64,000 bases of DNA from the NCBI GenBank assembly GCA_964443135.1, contig CAYUBQ010000007.1:1-64000 (forward strand), given 5' to 3'. Positions 16,325 to 23,665 of the stretch are shown one piece after another. Source of the stretch: JAIPEI01 sp964443135 (GTDB lineage: Bacteria; Desulfobacterota; DSM-4660; Desulfatiglandales; HGW-15). The position numbers and the translations under genes are program-made. Position 1 is the first letter of the stretch, and each line of letters starts with the position of its first letter. The notes beneath the pieces are model-generated. The model did not search any database. It was not told the DNA's origin and saw only the letters and a program-made list of their open reading frames with translations.

Positions 16325-16397
16325 ATGTGAATCTTTCCGGTGAGCCGTCCAGTCGGCAGAATCTTCAGGCGTTCCTGTCCCATCGAAAGGGGGTTGC

Positions 16398-16643
16398 ATG
16401 AATCTCCACCTGCTCCTGGAAAAGCACCGCGTCCGGCGGCCCCAGGCCGCACCGCCCGAGGTCCTTCCATTGCCCTTCAAAGACATCGAGTACCGGACGA
16501 ACACAACGGCCCTCTCTCTCTTCGAGCAACATCGCTCGAAGCTGTTGAACAACCCACCCCTCTATCTCGTGCCGGCCGTGTGGGGTGACGCAGTAGAAAC
16601 CTCCAGAGCCTCTGGGGCCGTCGTGTTGATCCAGGTGCAGTAA
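16398..16643 (+). CDS. Small hypothetical ORF between chemoreceptor and cheW
   Basis: An 81-codon ORF with ATG preceded by AAAGGGGG at a proper distance. The product is Arg/Pro/Leu-rich without a signal, membrane helix or known motif. It lies between the terminator-like hairpin and cheW (35 bp away) in the same direction. It may be a real small gene or fortuitous; codon use gives no strong support. Confidence 0.3.
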   Translation: MNLHLLLEKHRVRRPQAAPPEVLPLPFKDIEYRTNTTALSLFEQHRSKLLNNPPLYLVPAVWGDAVETSRASGAVVLIQVQ

Positions 16644-16678
16644 CGGCGTTCCCCTTACCCTGTACAGGAGAAAACATC

Positions 16679-17203
16679 ATGAACGAAGCTGGAACGGTTT
16701 ATTCGATCGAAAATGGGGCCGGAATCTCGGCTGCCAGAGCCGGCAAGTATCTCACCTTCACCCTGGCAGAGGAGGATTACGGCATCTCCATCAAGAAGAT
16801 CCGGGAGATCATCGGCATGATGCCGGTGACCAAGGTGCCTCGGGTGGATGCGTTTGTGAAGGGTGTCATCAACCTTCGGGGCAAAGTGATCCCGGTCATC
16901 GACCTGAGGCTGCGTTTCGGTATCGAGGAGATCGAGCACACGGACCGGACCTGCATCGTCATCGTGGAAGTGGTCGCGAGTCAGGGGACCGTTCAGATGG
17001 GAATCATCGTGGACTCGGTCTCAGAGGTGATGAACATTCAGGAAGACGACATCGAGTCGCCTCCGGATCTCAGCGCCGGAGATCGCACGCGTTACATTCT
17101 CGGGATGGCCAAAAAGGAAGAGTCGGTGAAGATCCTCATCGACATCGACAAGGTCCTGAGCGAGGACAAGGTAAAGGAACTCGAGCGCGCTGTCGGATCG
17201 TGA
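16679..17203 (+). CDS. cheW: Chemotaxis coupling protein CheW
   Basis: A 174-residue soluble adaptor that links chemoreceptors to the CheA kinase. The CheW fold runs from about residue 18 (KYLTFTLAEEDYGISIKKIREII) through the conserved VPRVDAFVKGVINLRGKVIPVIDLR core and the second barrel (MGIIVDSVSEVMNIQEDDIESPP). Length is normal, with a short acidic tail (VLSEDKVKELERAVGS). A good AGGAG site precedes the ATG. It pairs with the upstream chemoreceptor; cheA, cheR and cheB are not in the window. Immediately downstream the DNA turns into integrase remnants, so a longer chemotaxis operon may have been interrupted. Confidence 0.95.
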   Translation: MNEAGTVYSIENGAGISAARAGKYLTFTLAEEDYGISIKKIREIIGMMPVTKVPRVDAFVKGVINLRGKVIPVIDLRLRFGIEEIEHTDRTCIVIVEVVASQGTVQMGIIVDSVSEVMNIQEDDIESPPDLSAGDRTRYILGMAKKEESVKILIDIDKVLSEDKVKELERAVGS

Positions 17204-17569
17204 GCCAGCGGACTGGAGAGGAGGCCCTTATGACGATGGTAATCCTGGGACCCGAACCGGAGAAGAGGGCTTCGCTCAGCACGCTGCTGGAAGGCTACTT
17301 CCACGGCTTGGGGGAGGTCTGCCACACGCTGTTCGGAGCCACCCGAAGGGGAAGACCGTGACTCCGAAGAACGGCAAGCCACGGCCCGTGGTCATGTCCC
17401 GGCAGCTGATGGAAACCCTGGAGAGGCTTCGCACGACGAGGAAAAAGCTGGCCCTCAAGCGGGGAGTGAACGAGATCCCCGAATGGGTTTTTCCGACAAC
17501 TGGCGCCGGCGGACGTTCGCGAAGGCCCTGGAGAAGGCCAAGCTACGACAGATCAGGATTCACGACCTC

Positions 17570-17625
17570 CGTTACCCCAACCTAAATAAAATCCAAACCT
17601 TTTTCAAAGATGACTGATATTTAAG
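17570..17625 (+). repeat. Left terminal inverted repeat of the tyrosine-recombinase element
   Basis: Begins CGTTACCCCAACC and pairs with the right end with three mismatches in 56. An internal perfect 15-bp inverted pair (17590-17604 with 17637-17651, AATCCAAACCTTTTT) could form a subterminal hairpin, seen only at this end. Confidence 0.9.
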
Positions 17626-17658
17626 GAATTCAACACAAAAAGGTTTGGATTATATTTC

Positions 17659-18619
17659 TTACTTCTTCATTGACCTAACGCCACAGAAATCCGCCAGTCC
17701 ACCTTTTAGATGTTTCCATGTCTTTGATACCTTTTTGTCCTTCTCATCTTCAAGTGTTGCAAGGTTATTAATTCCTGCTCTATAGTAATGTCCATATATA
17801 CCATTGTTGTCTGTAACTGTTCATGCCCTAAACGAAATGAGCTGAGATAAAGAAATTTTGACTCAAATCCAAAGCCTTCATCTGTCCATCGGTTAATGTT
17901 TTCTATGGCATAATGGTGTCTGAGCTCATATGCAGTAGCGTGAGACCGGTTATATTTATTCCATAATTCGCGGAAGTTTGTCTGAACCCAATTTCTTGTA
18001 TGGAAAGAGTTACCTCTTGCAGGGATAAATAAGCCCTGCGGGGGTACTGCTTTCGTATTGCTGTATCATATCTTTTCAAAAGTCCAAGCATGGAGTCGTG
18101 CAGCACTACATAATGCTGGGCATGACCTTTGGAATAACGGATGTTCATAATCCCACGGCACAAGTCGACGTCCTCAACCCTCAGCATTCTTGCTTCATTG
18201 GTTCGTATTCCACTGCTGTAAAGAAGACGGAAGAACACAGGAATAGTTATCTTTCTGGAACGTTGTTCTGGCATGTAGGATACGGAAGACAGGCTATCAC
18301 AGGCATAGAAAAAATTTTCCAGTTCAACATCGGTAAAAGAATGGGGAATATATGTGCGCCGCTCTTTCCTTGGAATATCAGGCTCCATAACATCTGTTTT
18401 TCCGCGCTTTCTCAAGTATCGTATAAAACTTACAACAACATAGATTCTTGATCTGCATGAATTGTTGGTTTCTGTGTTGCGCGTAAGGCACCATCCATCC
18501 ACCATTTCCTGAGACAGAAGTGAAGCTTCCGGGTATTTTTTCTTGCAGTACCGGTCAAACAGGATGAGGTTTGGTTCATAAGAGGCTTCATTCCAATGTC
18601 CGGATGCTTTCCGGCTTAT
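17659..18619 (-). pseudogene. Tyrosine recombinase of the inserted element, two frameshifts
   Basis: Reads as a compact site-specific recombinase of Firmicutes character. The core-binding domain (EPNLILFDRYCKKKYPEA..., NNSCRSRIYVVVSFIRYLRKRG) comes first. The catalytic domain follows, with Arg in LLYSSGIRTNEARML, Lys in RYSKGHAQHY, His/Arg in ATAYELRHHYAIENI, and the end LGHEQLQTTMVY-GHYYRAG. The frame is lost by one base near 18033 (TTTATCCCTGC) and again by one base near 17795 (TATATGG where TATTATGG is expected). The protein would end SMKK at 17659. An initiation codon is not clear because a stop precedes residue 1 of the homologous region. Probably inactive. Confidence 0.85.
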
Positions 18620-18628
18620 TTAAAACCA

Positions 18629-18684
18629 CTTAAATATCAGGCATCTTTGAAAAAGGTTCGGATTTTATTTAGGTTGGGATAACG
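18629..18684 (-). repeat. Right terminal inverted repeat of the tyrosine-recombinase element
   Basis: Reverse complement begins CGTTATCCCAACC. It matches the left repeat and points inward. A 26-bp palindrome-containing segment separates it from the resumed host gene. Confidence 0.9.
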
Positions 18685-18686
18685 AA

Positions 18687-18710
18687 GGAAATCCAAACGT
18701 TTGGATTTCC
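18687..18710. repeat. Perfect 24-bp palindrome at the right junction of the element
   Basis: Two GGAAATCC/GGATTTCC arms flank an 8-bp self-complementary centre, AAACGTTT. Arm-spacer-arm geometry with a 6-8 bp spacer is what tyrosine recombinases use as a core crossover site. The AATCCAAAC word also occurs in the left terminal repeat. A functional role is inference. Confidence 0.6.
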
Positions 18711-18922
18711 GCCGGCACACCTACGCTTCTCTCTTGATTCAGTCCGGCCCCCCCTGCCCTTCATCAAGGACCAACTGGGGCACCATTCCATCAAGGTCAC
18801 CGTGGACGTGTACGGGCACCTGGCCCCGGAGGGGAACATGGCCGCCGTGGACGCCCTCGACGATCCCGCCGAAGACGCGACCAAACGCAACCCAGCCGCA
18901 ACTGAGACCCTTTCCAATGAAA

Positions 18923-18951
18923 AAGGGGTTAACCATGATGGTTAACCCCTT
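18923..18951. terminator. Palindromic hairpin at the end of the integrase remnant
   Basis: AAGGGGTTAACCAT and its exact complement are separated by one base and overlap the integrase stop codon. It is a symmetric hairpin without a clear T-tract. It may terminate convergent transcription between the integrase and the minus-strand tRNA genes. Confidence 0.55.
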
Positions 18952-18959
18952 GAATTTGC

Positions 18960-19038
18960 TGGCGGGGACGACGAGACTCGAACTCGCGACCTCCGGCGTG
19001 ACAGGCCGGCGTTCTAACCAGAACTGAACTACGCCCCC
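18960..19038 (-). tRNA. tRNA-Asp (GTC)
   Basis: The complete cloverleaf is visible: acceptor GGGGGCG/CGTCCCC with one wobble, D-arm TAGTTCAG...GGTTAGAAC, anticodon loop CCTGTCACG giving GTC, and T-arm GCGAGTTCGAACTCG. The CCA tail is encoded. The integrase remnant ends beside its 3' end, consistent with use as an attachment site. Confidence 0.97.
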
Positions 19039-19125
19039 GAGTGTGTGGCCGTTCCCTTTCGGGTGGGCCTATGAAGAGTCATTTTTGCTTTTCAACTCCT
19101 GCTGCGCTTCGTGGGCGCTTATCGC

Positions 19126-19201
19126 TGGTGGGCGGAACAGGGCTTGAACCTGCGACCCCCGGCTTGTAAGGCCGATGCTCTCCCAACTGAGCTACCCGCC
19201 C
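19126..19201 (-). tRNA. tRNA-Val (TAC)
   Basis: Full cloverleaf: acceptor GGGCGGG/TCCGCCC, D-arm TAGCTCAGTTGGGAGAGCA, anticodon loop CCTTACAAG giving TAC, T-arm GCAGGTTCAAGCCCTGT, encoded CCA. It lies 46 bp downstream of lon on the same strand and 87 bp from tRNA-Asp. Confidence 0.97.
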
Positions 19202-19247
19202 CGAAGAGACGAATTATGGGGGAACGGTTGGGCCTTGTCAACAGTTT

Positions 19248-21719
19248 TCAGTGGGCGATCACCTCGGAAATCTCTTTTTCTCCTTCGGTGTCCGCCTCGA
19301 GGCAGTAGGGCTCGCACTCCTCCGAGGGCCTGAAGAGCTCCTCGCCTTCTTCGAAGACCAGCGCCTCCTTGAGCACCTGGTCCATGTGCTCCACGGGCAC
19401 CAGTTCCACCTTCTTGAGGACCCGCTTGGGGATCTCCTCGATCTCCTTCTTGTTCTCCATGGGGATCAGGACCTTGGCCACGTCCCCGCGGTGGGCGGCC
19501 AGGATCTTCTCCTTGAGCCCGCCGATGGGAAGGACGCGTCCCCGAAGGGTGATCTCGCCGGTCATGGCGATGTCCCTGCGGACGGGCTTGCGGGTGAGGG
19601 CCGAGACCATGGAGGTGGCAAGAGCGATGCCGGCCGAGGGTCCGTCCTTGGGGATGGCCCCCTCGGGCACGTGCACGTGGATGTCCACCTTCTCGTAGAA
19701 CTTCTCGGGAAGGCGGAGCTGGCGGGAGCGGGAGCGGACGTAGCTGAGGGCCGCGCGGGCCGACTCCTGCATCACCTCGCCGAGCTTGCCGGTGAGCACC
19801 AGGTTGCCCTTGCCGGGCATGATGGCCGCCTCGGTCTGGAGGAGTTCGCCTCCCACGTCGGTCCAGGCCAAGCCCGTGGTCATGCCGATGTCGTCCTTCT
19901 CCTCGGTGCGCCCGTGTCGGAACTTGGGCACCCCCAGGTAGTTGTGGATGGAGTTCTGGGTGATCCGGACCTTGGTGTCCCTGCCCTTGCGGGCCACCTT
20001 CTTGGCCACCTTGCGGCAGACCGAGGAGATCTCCCGCTCCAGGTTCCGCACCCCGGCCTCGCGGGTGTACTCCCGGGTGATCGTGAGGATGGCGCGGTCC
20101 GAAAAGGTGATGTTCTCCTCGGTCAGGCCGTTCTCCCTGACCTGCTTGGGGACCAGGAACTGCTTGGCGATGTTGAGCTTCTCCAGCTCCGTGTACCCGG
20201 GCAGCCGGATGATCTCCATCCGGTCCTGCAGGGGCAGCGGGATGCTGTAGAGGTTGTTCGCCGTGGTGATGAACAGGATCTCGGAGAGATCGTAGTCCAG
20301 GTCCAGGTAGTGGTCGTTGAAGGCGAAGTTCTGCTCCGGATCCAGGACCTCGAGGAGGGCCGCGGAGGGGTCCCCCCGGAAGTCCGTGCTCATCTTGTCC
20401 ACCTCGTCGAGGCAGAAGACGGGGTTGTTGGACCGGGCCTTCTTCAGGTACTGGAGAATCTTGCCGGGGAGCGCCCCGATGTAGGTCCGGCGGTGGCCGC
20501 GGATCTCGGCCTCGTCCCGGACGCCGCCCAGGGAGAGGCGGACGAAGTTCCTGGAGGTGGCGCGGGCCACGGACTTGGCGAGGGAGGTCTTGCCCACGCC
20601 CGGGGGGCCCACCAGGCAGAGGATGGGGCCCTTGATCTTCTTGGTCAGGGTCTTGACCGCCAGGTACTCGAGGATCCGCTCCTTGGGCTTCTTGAGACCG
20701 TAGTGGTCCTCTTCCAGGATGGTCTCGGCCTGGGTGATGTCGTTCTTGTCCTTGGTCTTCTCGTGCCAGGGAAGCGCCAGGATCCAGTCGATGTAGTTCC
20801 GGACGACCGTGGCCTCGGCGGACATGGGCGACATCATCTTGAGCTTCTTGAACTCCTGCCAGATGCGGGCGTTGGCCTCCTTGGGAAGCCGCTTCTTCTT
20901 GATCTTCTTCTCGAGCTCGTCCAGCTCCGCCTTGAAGTCGTCCTTGGTGCCCATCTCCTTCTGGATCGCGCGCATCTGCTCGTTCAGGTAGTAGTCCTTC
21001 TGGGTCTTCTCCATCTGCTTCTTGACCCGGTTCTTGAGGCGCTTCTCCAGGGTGATGATGTTGATCTCGTAGCGGATCATCTCGTAGAGCTTCTCGAGGC
21101 GGGCGTCGGTGCTGTCGATCTCGAGGAGCAGCTGCTTGTCGCTCACCTTGAGGGTGAGATGGGCCGCCACGGTGTCGGCCAGGCGCGCGGGGTCGTCGAG
21201 GCCCGCCACGGTGCTCACATGGTCCTTGCTGAGCTTCTCGTTGAGCTTGGCGTACTCCTCGAAGCTCTCCACCACAGTCCGCGTCAGGGCGCTGGTCTGG
21301 TCGGTGACCTCGTCGGGCTCGCCGATCCGCTCGACCTCCACCATGAAGAACTCGTGGGTTCCCACGAACTCCTGGACGCGGGCCCGCTCCTTGCCCTCGA
21401 TGAGGGCCTTGACCGTGCCGTCCGGCAGGCGCAGGAGCTGGAGCACCGACCCCAGGGTTCCGGTGGGGAAGATGTCCTTCTCCGCCGGGTCGTCCACCTT
21501 GGCGTCCTTCTGGGCCGAGAGGAAGATGAGCTTCTCCCGGCTCATGGCGTGCTCGAGCGCCTTGATGGACTTCTCCCGGCCCACAAAGAGCGGGACCACC
21601 ATGTTGGGGAACACCACCACGTCCCTCAGGGGGAGGAGTGGGTAGTGCACTTTTTGTTCTTTCAGAAAGTCCAATGCGTTCTTCTTCGTCAAGTTGAACA
21701 TATTGTTTTCATTATCCAT
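19248..21719 (-). CDS. lon: ATP-dependent protease Lon (LonA)
   Basis: An 823-residue cytoplasmic AAA+ protease that degrades misfolded and regulatory proteins. Domain order: N-terminal substrate-binding domain (about 25-215, YPLLPLRDVVVFPNMVVPLFVGREKSIKAL), coiled linker, AAA+ module with Walker A GPPGVGKTSLAKS (about 368) and Walker B VFCLDEVDKM, then the serine protease domain with the catalytic Ser in DGPSAGIALATSM (about 693) and Lys in GGLKEKILAAHRG (about 736). Length fits LonA. Start ATG 21719 lies 3 bp after the clpX stop, so the two are co-transcribed. It is the last gene of a tig-clpP-clpX-lon operon. Confidence 0.98.
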   Translation of the reverse strand: MDNENNMFNLTKKNALDFLKEQKVHYPLLPLRDVVVFPNMVVPLFVGREKSIKALEHAMSREKLIFLSAQKDAKVDDPAEKDIFPTGTLGSVLQLLRLPDGTVKALIEGKERARVQEFVGTHEFFMVEVERIGEPDEVTDQTSALTRTVVESFEEYAKLNEKLSKDHVSTVAGLDDPARLADTVAAHLTLKVSDKQLLLEIDSTDARLEKLYEMIRYEINIITLEKRLKNRVKKQMEKTQKDYYLNEQMRAIQKEMGTKDDFKAELDELEKKIKKKRLPKEANARIWQEFKKLKMMSPMSAEATVVRNYIDWILALPWHEKTKDKNDITQAETILEEDHYGLKKPKERILEYLAVKTLTKKIKGPILCLVGPPGVGKTSLAKSVARATSRNFVRLSLGGVRDEAEIRGHRRTYIGALPGKILQYLKKARSNNPVFCLDEVDKMSTDFRGDPSAALLEVLDPEQNFAFNDHYLDLDYDLSEILFITTANNLYSIPLPLQDRMEIIRLPGYTELEKLNIAKQFLVPKQVRENGLTEENITFSDRAILTITREYTREAGVRNLEREISSVCRKVAKKVARKGRDTKVRITQNSIHNYLGVPKFRHGRTEEKDDIGMTTGLAWTDVGGELLQTEAAIMPGKGNLVLTGKLGEVMQESARAALSYVRSRSRQLRLPEKFYEKVDIHVHVPEGAIPKDGPSAGIALATSMVSALTRKPVRRDIAMTGEITLRGRVLPIGGLKEKILAAHRGDVAKVLIPMENKKEIEEIPKRVLKKVELVPVEHMDQVLKEALVFEEGEELFRPSEECEPYCLEADTEGEKEISEVIAH

Positions 21720-21722
21720 CGC

Positions 21723-22973
21723 TTAGGCATATCCTGCCTGGTTTTCGTATATCAGGAGGGGGGAATCCCCGCGCTGAATCACTTCCTCGTTGATCACGCA
21801 CTCGCGCACGCCGGCCGTGCTGGGGATGTCGTACATGATGTCGAGCATGATCGACTCGAGGATGGCCCGCAACCCCCGGGCCCCCGACTTGCGCTGGAGC
21901 GCGTCGTTGGCCACGGCCAGAAGCGCCTCTTCGGTGAACTGGAGGTGGACGTTCTCCAGCTCGAAGAGCTTCTTGTACTGCTTGACCAGGGCGTTCTTGG
22001 GCTCGGTGAGGATGCGCACGAGAGCGTCCCGGCTCAGCTCGTCCAGGGACGCGATGATCGGGATCCGCCCCACGAACTCGGGGATCAGCCCGTACTTGAT
22101 CATGTCCTCGGGCTGGACCAGGGCGCGGATCTTGTTGATGTCCTCGTTCTGCTTGTCCCGGATCTCCGCCTCGAAGCCCATGGCCTTGCTCCCGAGGCGG
22201 TTGCCGATGATCTTCTCCAGGCCGTTGAAGGTGCCGCCGCAGATGAACAGGATGTTGCCCGTGTCCACCTTGACGAAGTCCTGCTGGGGGTGCTTGCGCC
22301 CCCCCTTGGGCGGCACGCTCGCCAGGGTGCCCTCGATGATCTTCAGGAGGGCCTGCTGTACGCCCTCGCCGGAGACATCCCGGGTGATGGAGGGGCTGTC
22401 CGACTTGCGGGCGATCTTGTCGATCTCGTCGATGTAGACGATCCCCTTGCACGCGGACTCCACGTCGTAGTCCGCCATCTGCACGAGGTTCAGGATGATG
22501 TTCTCCACATCCTCGCCCACGTACCCGGCCTCGGTGAGGGTGGTGGCGTCCGCGATGGTGAACGGTACGTTGAGCACCCTCGCGAGGGTCTGCGCCAGCA
22601 GGGTCTTGCCCGACCCCGTGGGTCCGATCAGAAGGATGTTGCTCTTCTGGATCTCCACGCCGTCCATGTCGGCCCGCGTGTTGATCCGCTTGTAGTGGTT
22701 GTGGACCGCCACGGAAAGGATCTTCTTGGGGCGCTCCTGCTCGATGACGTACTGGTCGAGCATCTCTTTGATCTCGTAAGGCTTGGGAAGCCTGGCGTCC
22801 TCGTCGGCTTCCGCCTCCTGCCCGTACTCCTCGGCAATGATCTCATTGCAGAGCTGGATGCACTCGTCGCAGATGTAGACCGACGGCCCGGCGATGAGCT
22901 TCTTCACCTCGTCCTGGCTCTTGCCGCAAAAGGAGCAGAGCAGATCGTCGCTGGAGTCGTTTTTTCTCGGCAT
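21723..22973 (-). CDS. clpX: ATP-dependent Clp protease ATP-binding subunit ClpX
   Basis: A 416-residue AAA+ unfoldase that feeds tagged substrates to ClpP. The N-terminal zinc-binding domain has four Cys in CSFCGKSQDEVKKLI...CDECIQLC (residues about 13-41). Walker A is GPTGSGKTLLAQT (about 120) and Walker B VYIDEIDKIARK. The ClpP-docking IGF-type loop region reads FVGRIPIIASLDEL, and sensor 2 is in GARGLRAI. Length is typical. It starts 15 bp after the clpP stop and ends 3 bp before lon, within the proteostasis operon. Confidence 0.98.
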   Translation of the reverse strand: MPRKNDSSDDLLCSFCGKSQDEVKKLIAGPSVYICDECIQLCNEIIAEEYGQEAEADEDARLPKPYEIKEMLDQYVIEQERPKKILSVAVHNHYKRINTRADMDGVEIQKSNILLIGPTGSGKTLLAQTLARVLNVPFTIADATTLTEAGYVGEDVENIILNLVQMADYDVESACKGIVYIDEIDKIARKSDSPSITRDVSGEGVQQALLKIIEGTLASVPPKGGRKHPQQDFVKVDTGNILFICGGTFNGLEKIIGNRLGSKAMGFEAEIRDKQNEDINKIRALVQPEDMIKYGLIPEFVGRIPIIASLDELSRDALVRILTEPKNALVKQYKKLFELENVHLQFTEEALLAVANDALQRKSGARGLRAILESIMLDIMYDIPSTAGVRECVINEEVIQRGDSPLLIYENQAGYA

Positions 22974-22988
22974 GAATCGATTCCTCTA

Positions 22989-23591
22989 TCAGGTTCCCTT
23001 AGAACTCTGGATCTCCCTGTGAGTGATCACCTTGTCGACAATACCATACTTCTTGGCCTCTTCGGAGCTCATGAAGAAATCGCGCTCCGTGTCCTTCTCG
23101 ATCCGCTCGAGGGGCTGCCCCGTGTGGTCCGCGAGCAGCCGGTTGATGGTCTCCCGGATCTTCAGGATCTCTCGCGCGTGGATGTCGATGTCCGTTGCCT
23201 GCCCCGTGGTCCCGCCCAGGGGTTGATGGATCAGGACCCGGCCGTGGGGAAGCGAGTAGCGCTTCCCGGCCGTGCCCGCCGCCAGCAGGAGGGCCCCCAT
23301 GCTGGCGCACTGGCCCATGCAGATGGTGGTGACGTCCGGCTTGATGTACTGCATGGTGTCATAGATGGCCAGGCCGGCCGTGACCGACCCGCCCGGGGAG
23401 TTGACGTACAGGTTGATGTCCTTGTCCGGATCCTCGGACTCCAGGAAGAGCATCTGCGCGATGATGGTGTTGGCCATGTTGTCGTGCACCTGCTCTCCGA
23501 TGAAGACGATCCGGTCCTTCAGCAGCCGGGAGTAGATGTCGTAGGCACGCTCCCCGCGGCTGGTCTGCTCCACTACGATCGGTATCAGCAT
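22989..23591 (-). CDS. clpP: ATP-dependent Clp protease proteolytic subunit ClpP
   Basis: A 200-residue serine peptidase that forms the tetradecameric chamber paired with ClpX. The catalytic triad is visible: Ser98 in GQCASMGALLL, His123 in LIHQPLGG, and an Asp in the DIDIHAREI region. The glycine-rich SPGGSVTAGLAIYD strand is also present. The start chosen is ATG 23591 (MLIPIVVEQTSRGERAYDIYSRLL), preceded by AAAGAGGG; an in-frame upstream extension of 26 codons is atypical. The gene lies 74 bp after tig and 15 bp before clpX. Confidence 0.97.
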   Translation of the reverse strand: MLIPIVVEQTSRGERAYDIYSRLLKDRIVFIGEQVHDNMANTIIAQMLFLESEDPDKDINLYVNSPGGSVTAGLAIYDTMQYIKPDVTTICMGQCASMGALLLAAGTAGKRYSLPHGRVLIHQPLGGTTGQATDIDIHAREILKIRETINRLLADHTGQPLERIEKDTERDFFMSSEEAKKYGIVDKVITHREIQSSKGT

Positions 23592-23665
23592 GAATCCCTC
23601 TTTCTTGTATAGAGACCGGGTGGCGGAATCGGTTTCGCTCTCGCACACCCAGGATGACGTCATGA

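Larger units (their letters stand above)
17572..18711 (-). mobile_element. 1.14-kb AT-rich element with 56-bp terminal inverted repeats and a tyrosine recombinase
   Basis: The outer boundaries come from the interrupted integrase: host bases ...CACGACCTCCG on the left and CCGGCACACC on the right share CCG, a possible 3-bp duplication. The inverted repeats at 17570-17625 and 18629-18684 match at 53 of 56 positions. The only gene is a decayed tyrosine recombinase on the minus strand; no DDE, HUH or serine transposase is present. Base composition is far AT-richer than the host. It resembles a one-gene relative of recombinase-in-trio (RIT) elements, but I cannot name a family. Confidence 0.85.
17285..18945 (+). 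pseudogene. Tyrosine integrase remnant, frameshifted and split by an insertion
   Basis: Weak homology begins near 17285. The clear catalytic-domain part starts at 17358 (TPKNGKPRPVVMSRQL, RTTRKKLALKRGVNEIPEWVF), and a change of frame near 17500 gives RRRTFAKALEKAKLRQIRIHDLR. At DLR, the arm of the HxxR motif, a 1.14-kb AT-rich element interrupts it. The gene resumes at 18712 with HTYASLLIQSG, shifts frame in a C-run near 18748, and continues KDQLGHHSIKVTVDVYGHLAPEGN to a stop at 18945. The two halves join perfectly into the standard DLRHTYAS motif. The N-terminal arm-binding domain is missing. Its end lies 15 bp from tRNA-Asp, a usual attachment target, so an old integrative element probably lay here. 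Confidence 0.9.

Noticed and set aside
17204..19038. Intact prophage or genomic island
   Set aside because: Only integrase debris and one inserted element are present; no structural, replication or cargo genes mark a complete island.
19251..23612. Very long plus-strand open frame opposite lon, clpX and clpP
   Set aside because: It is antisense to three unmistakable genes, has low-complexity Gly/Leu/Val/Asp content and no domains; it results from high GC at third codon positions.
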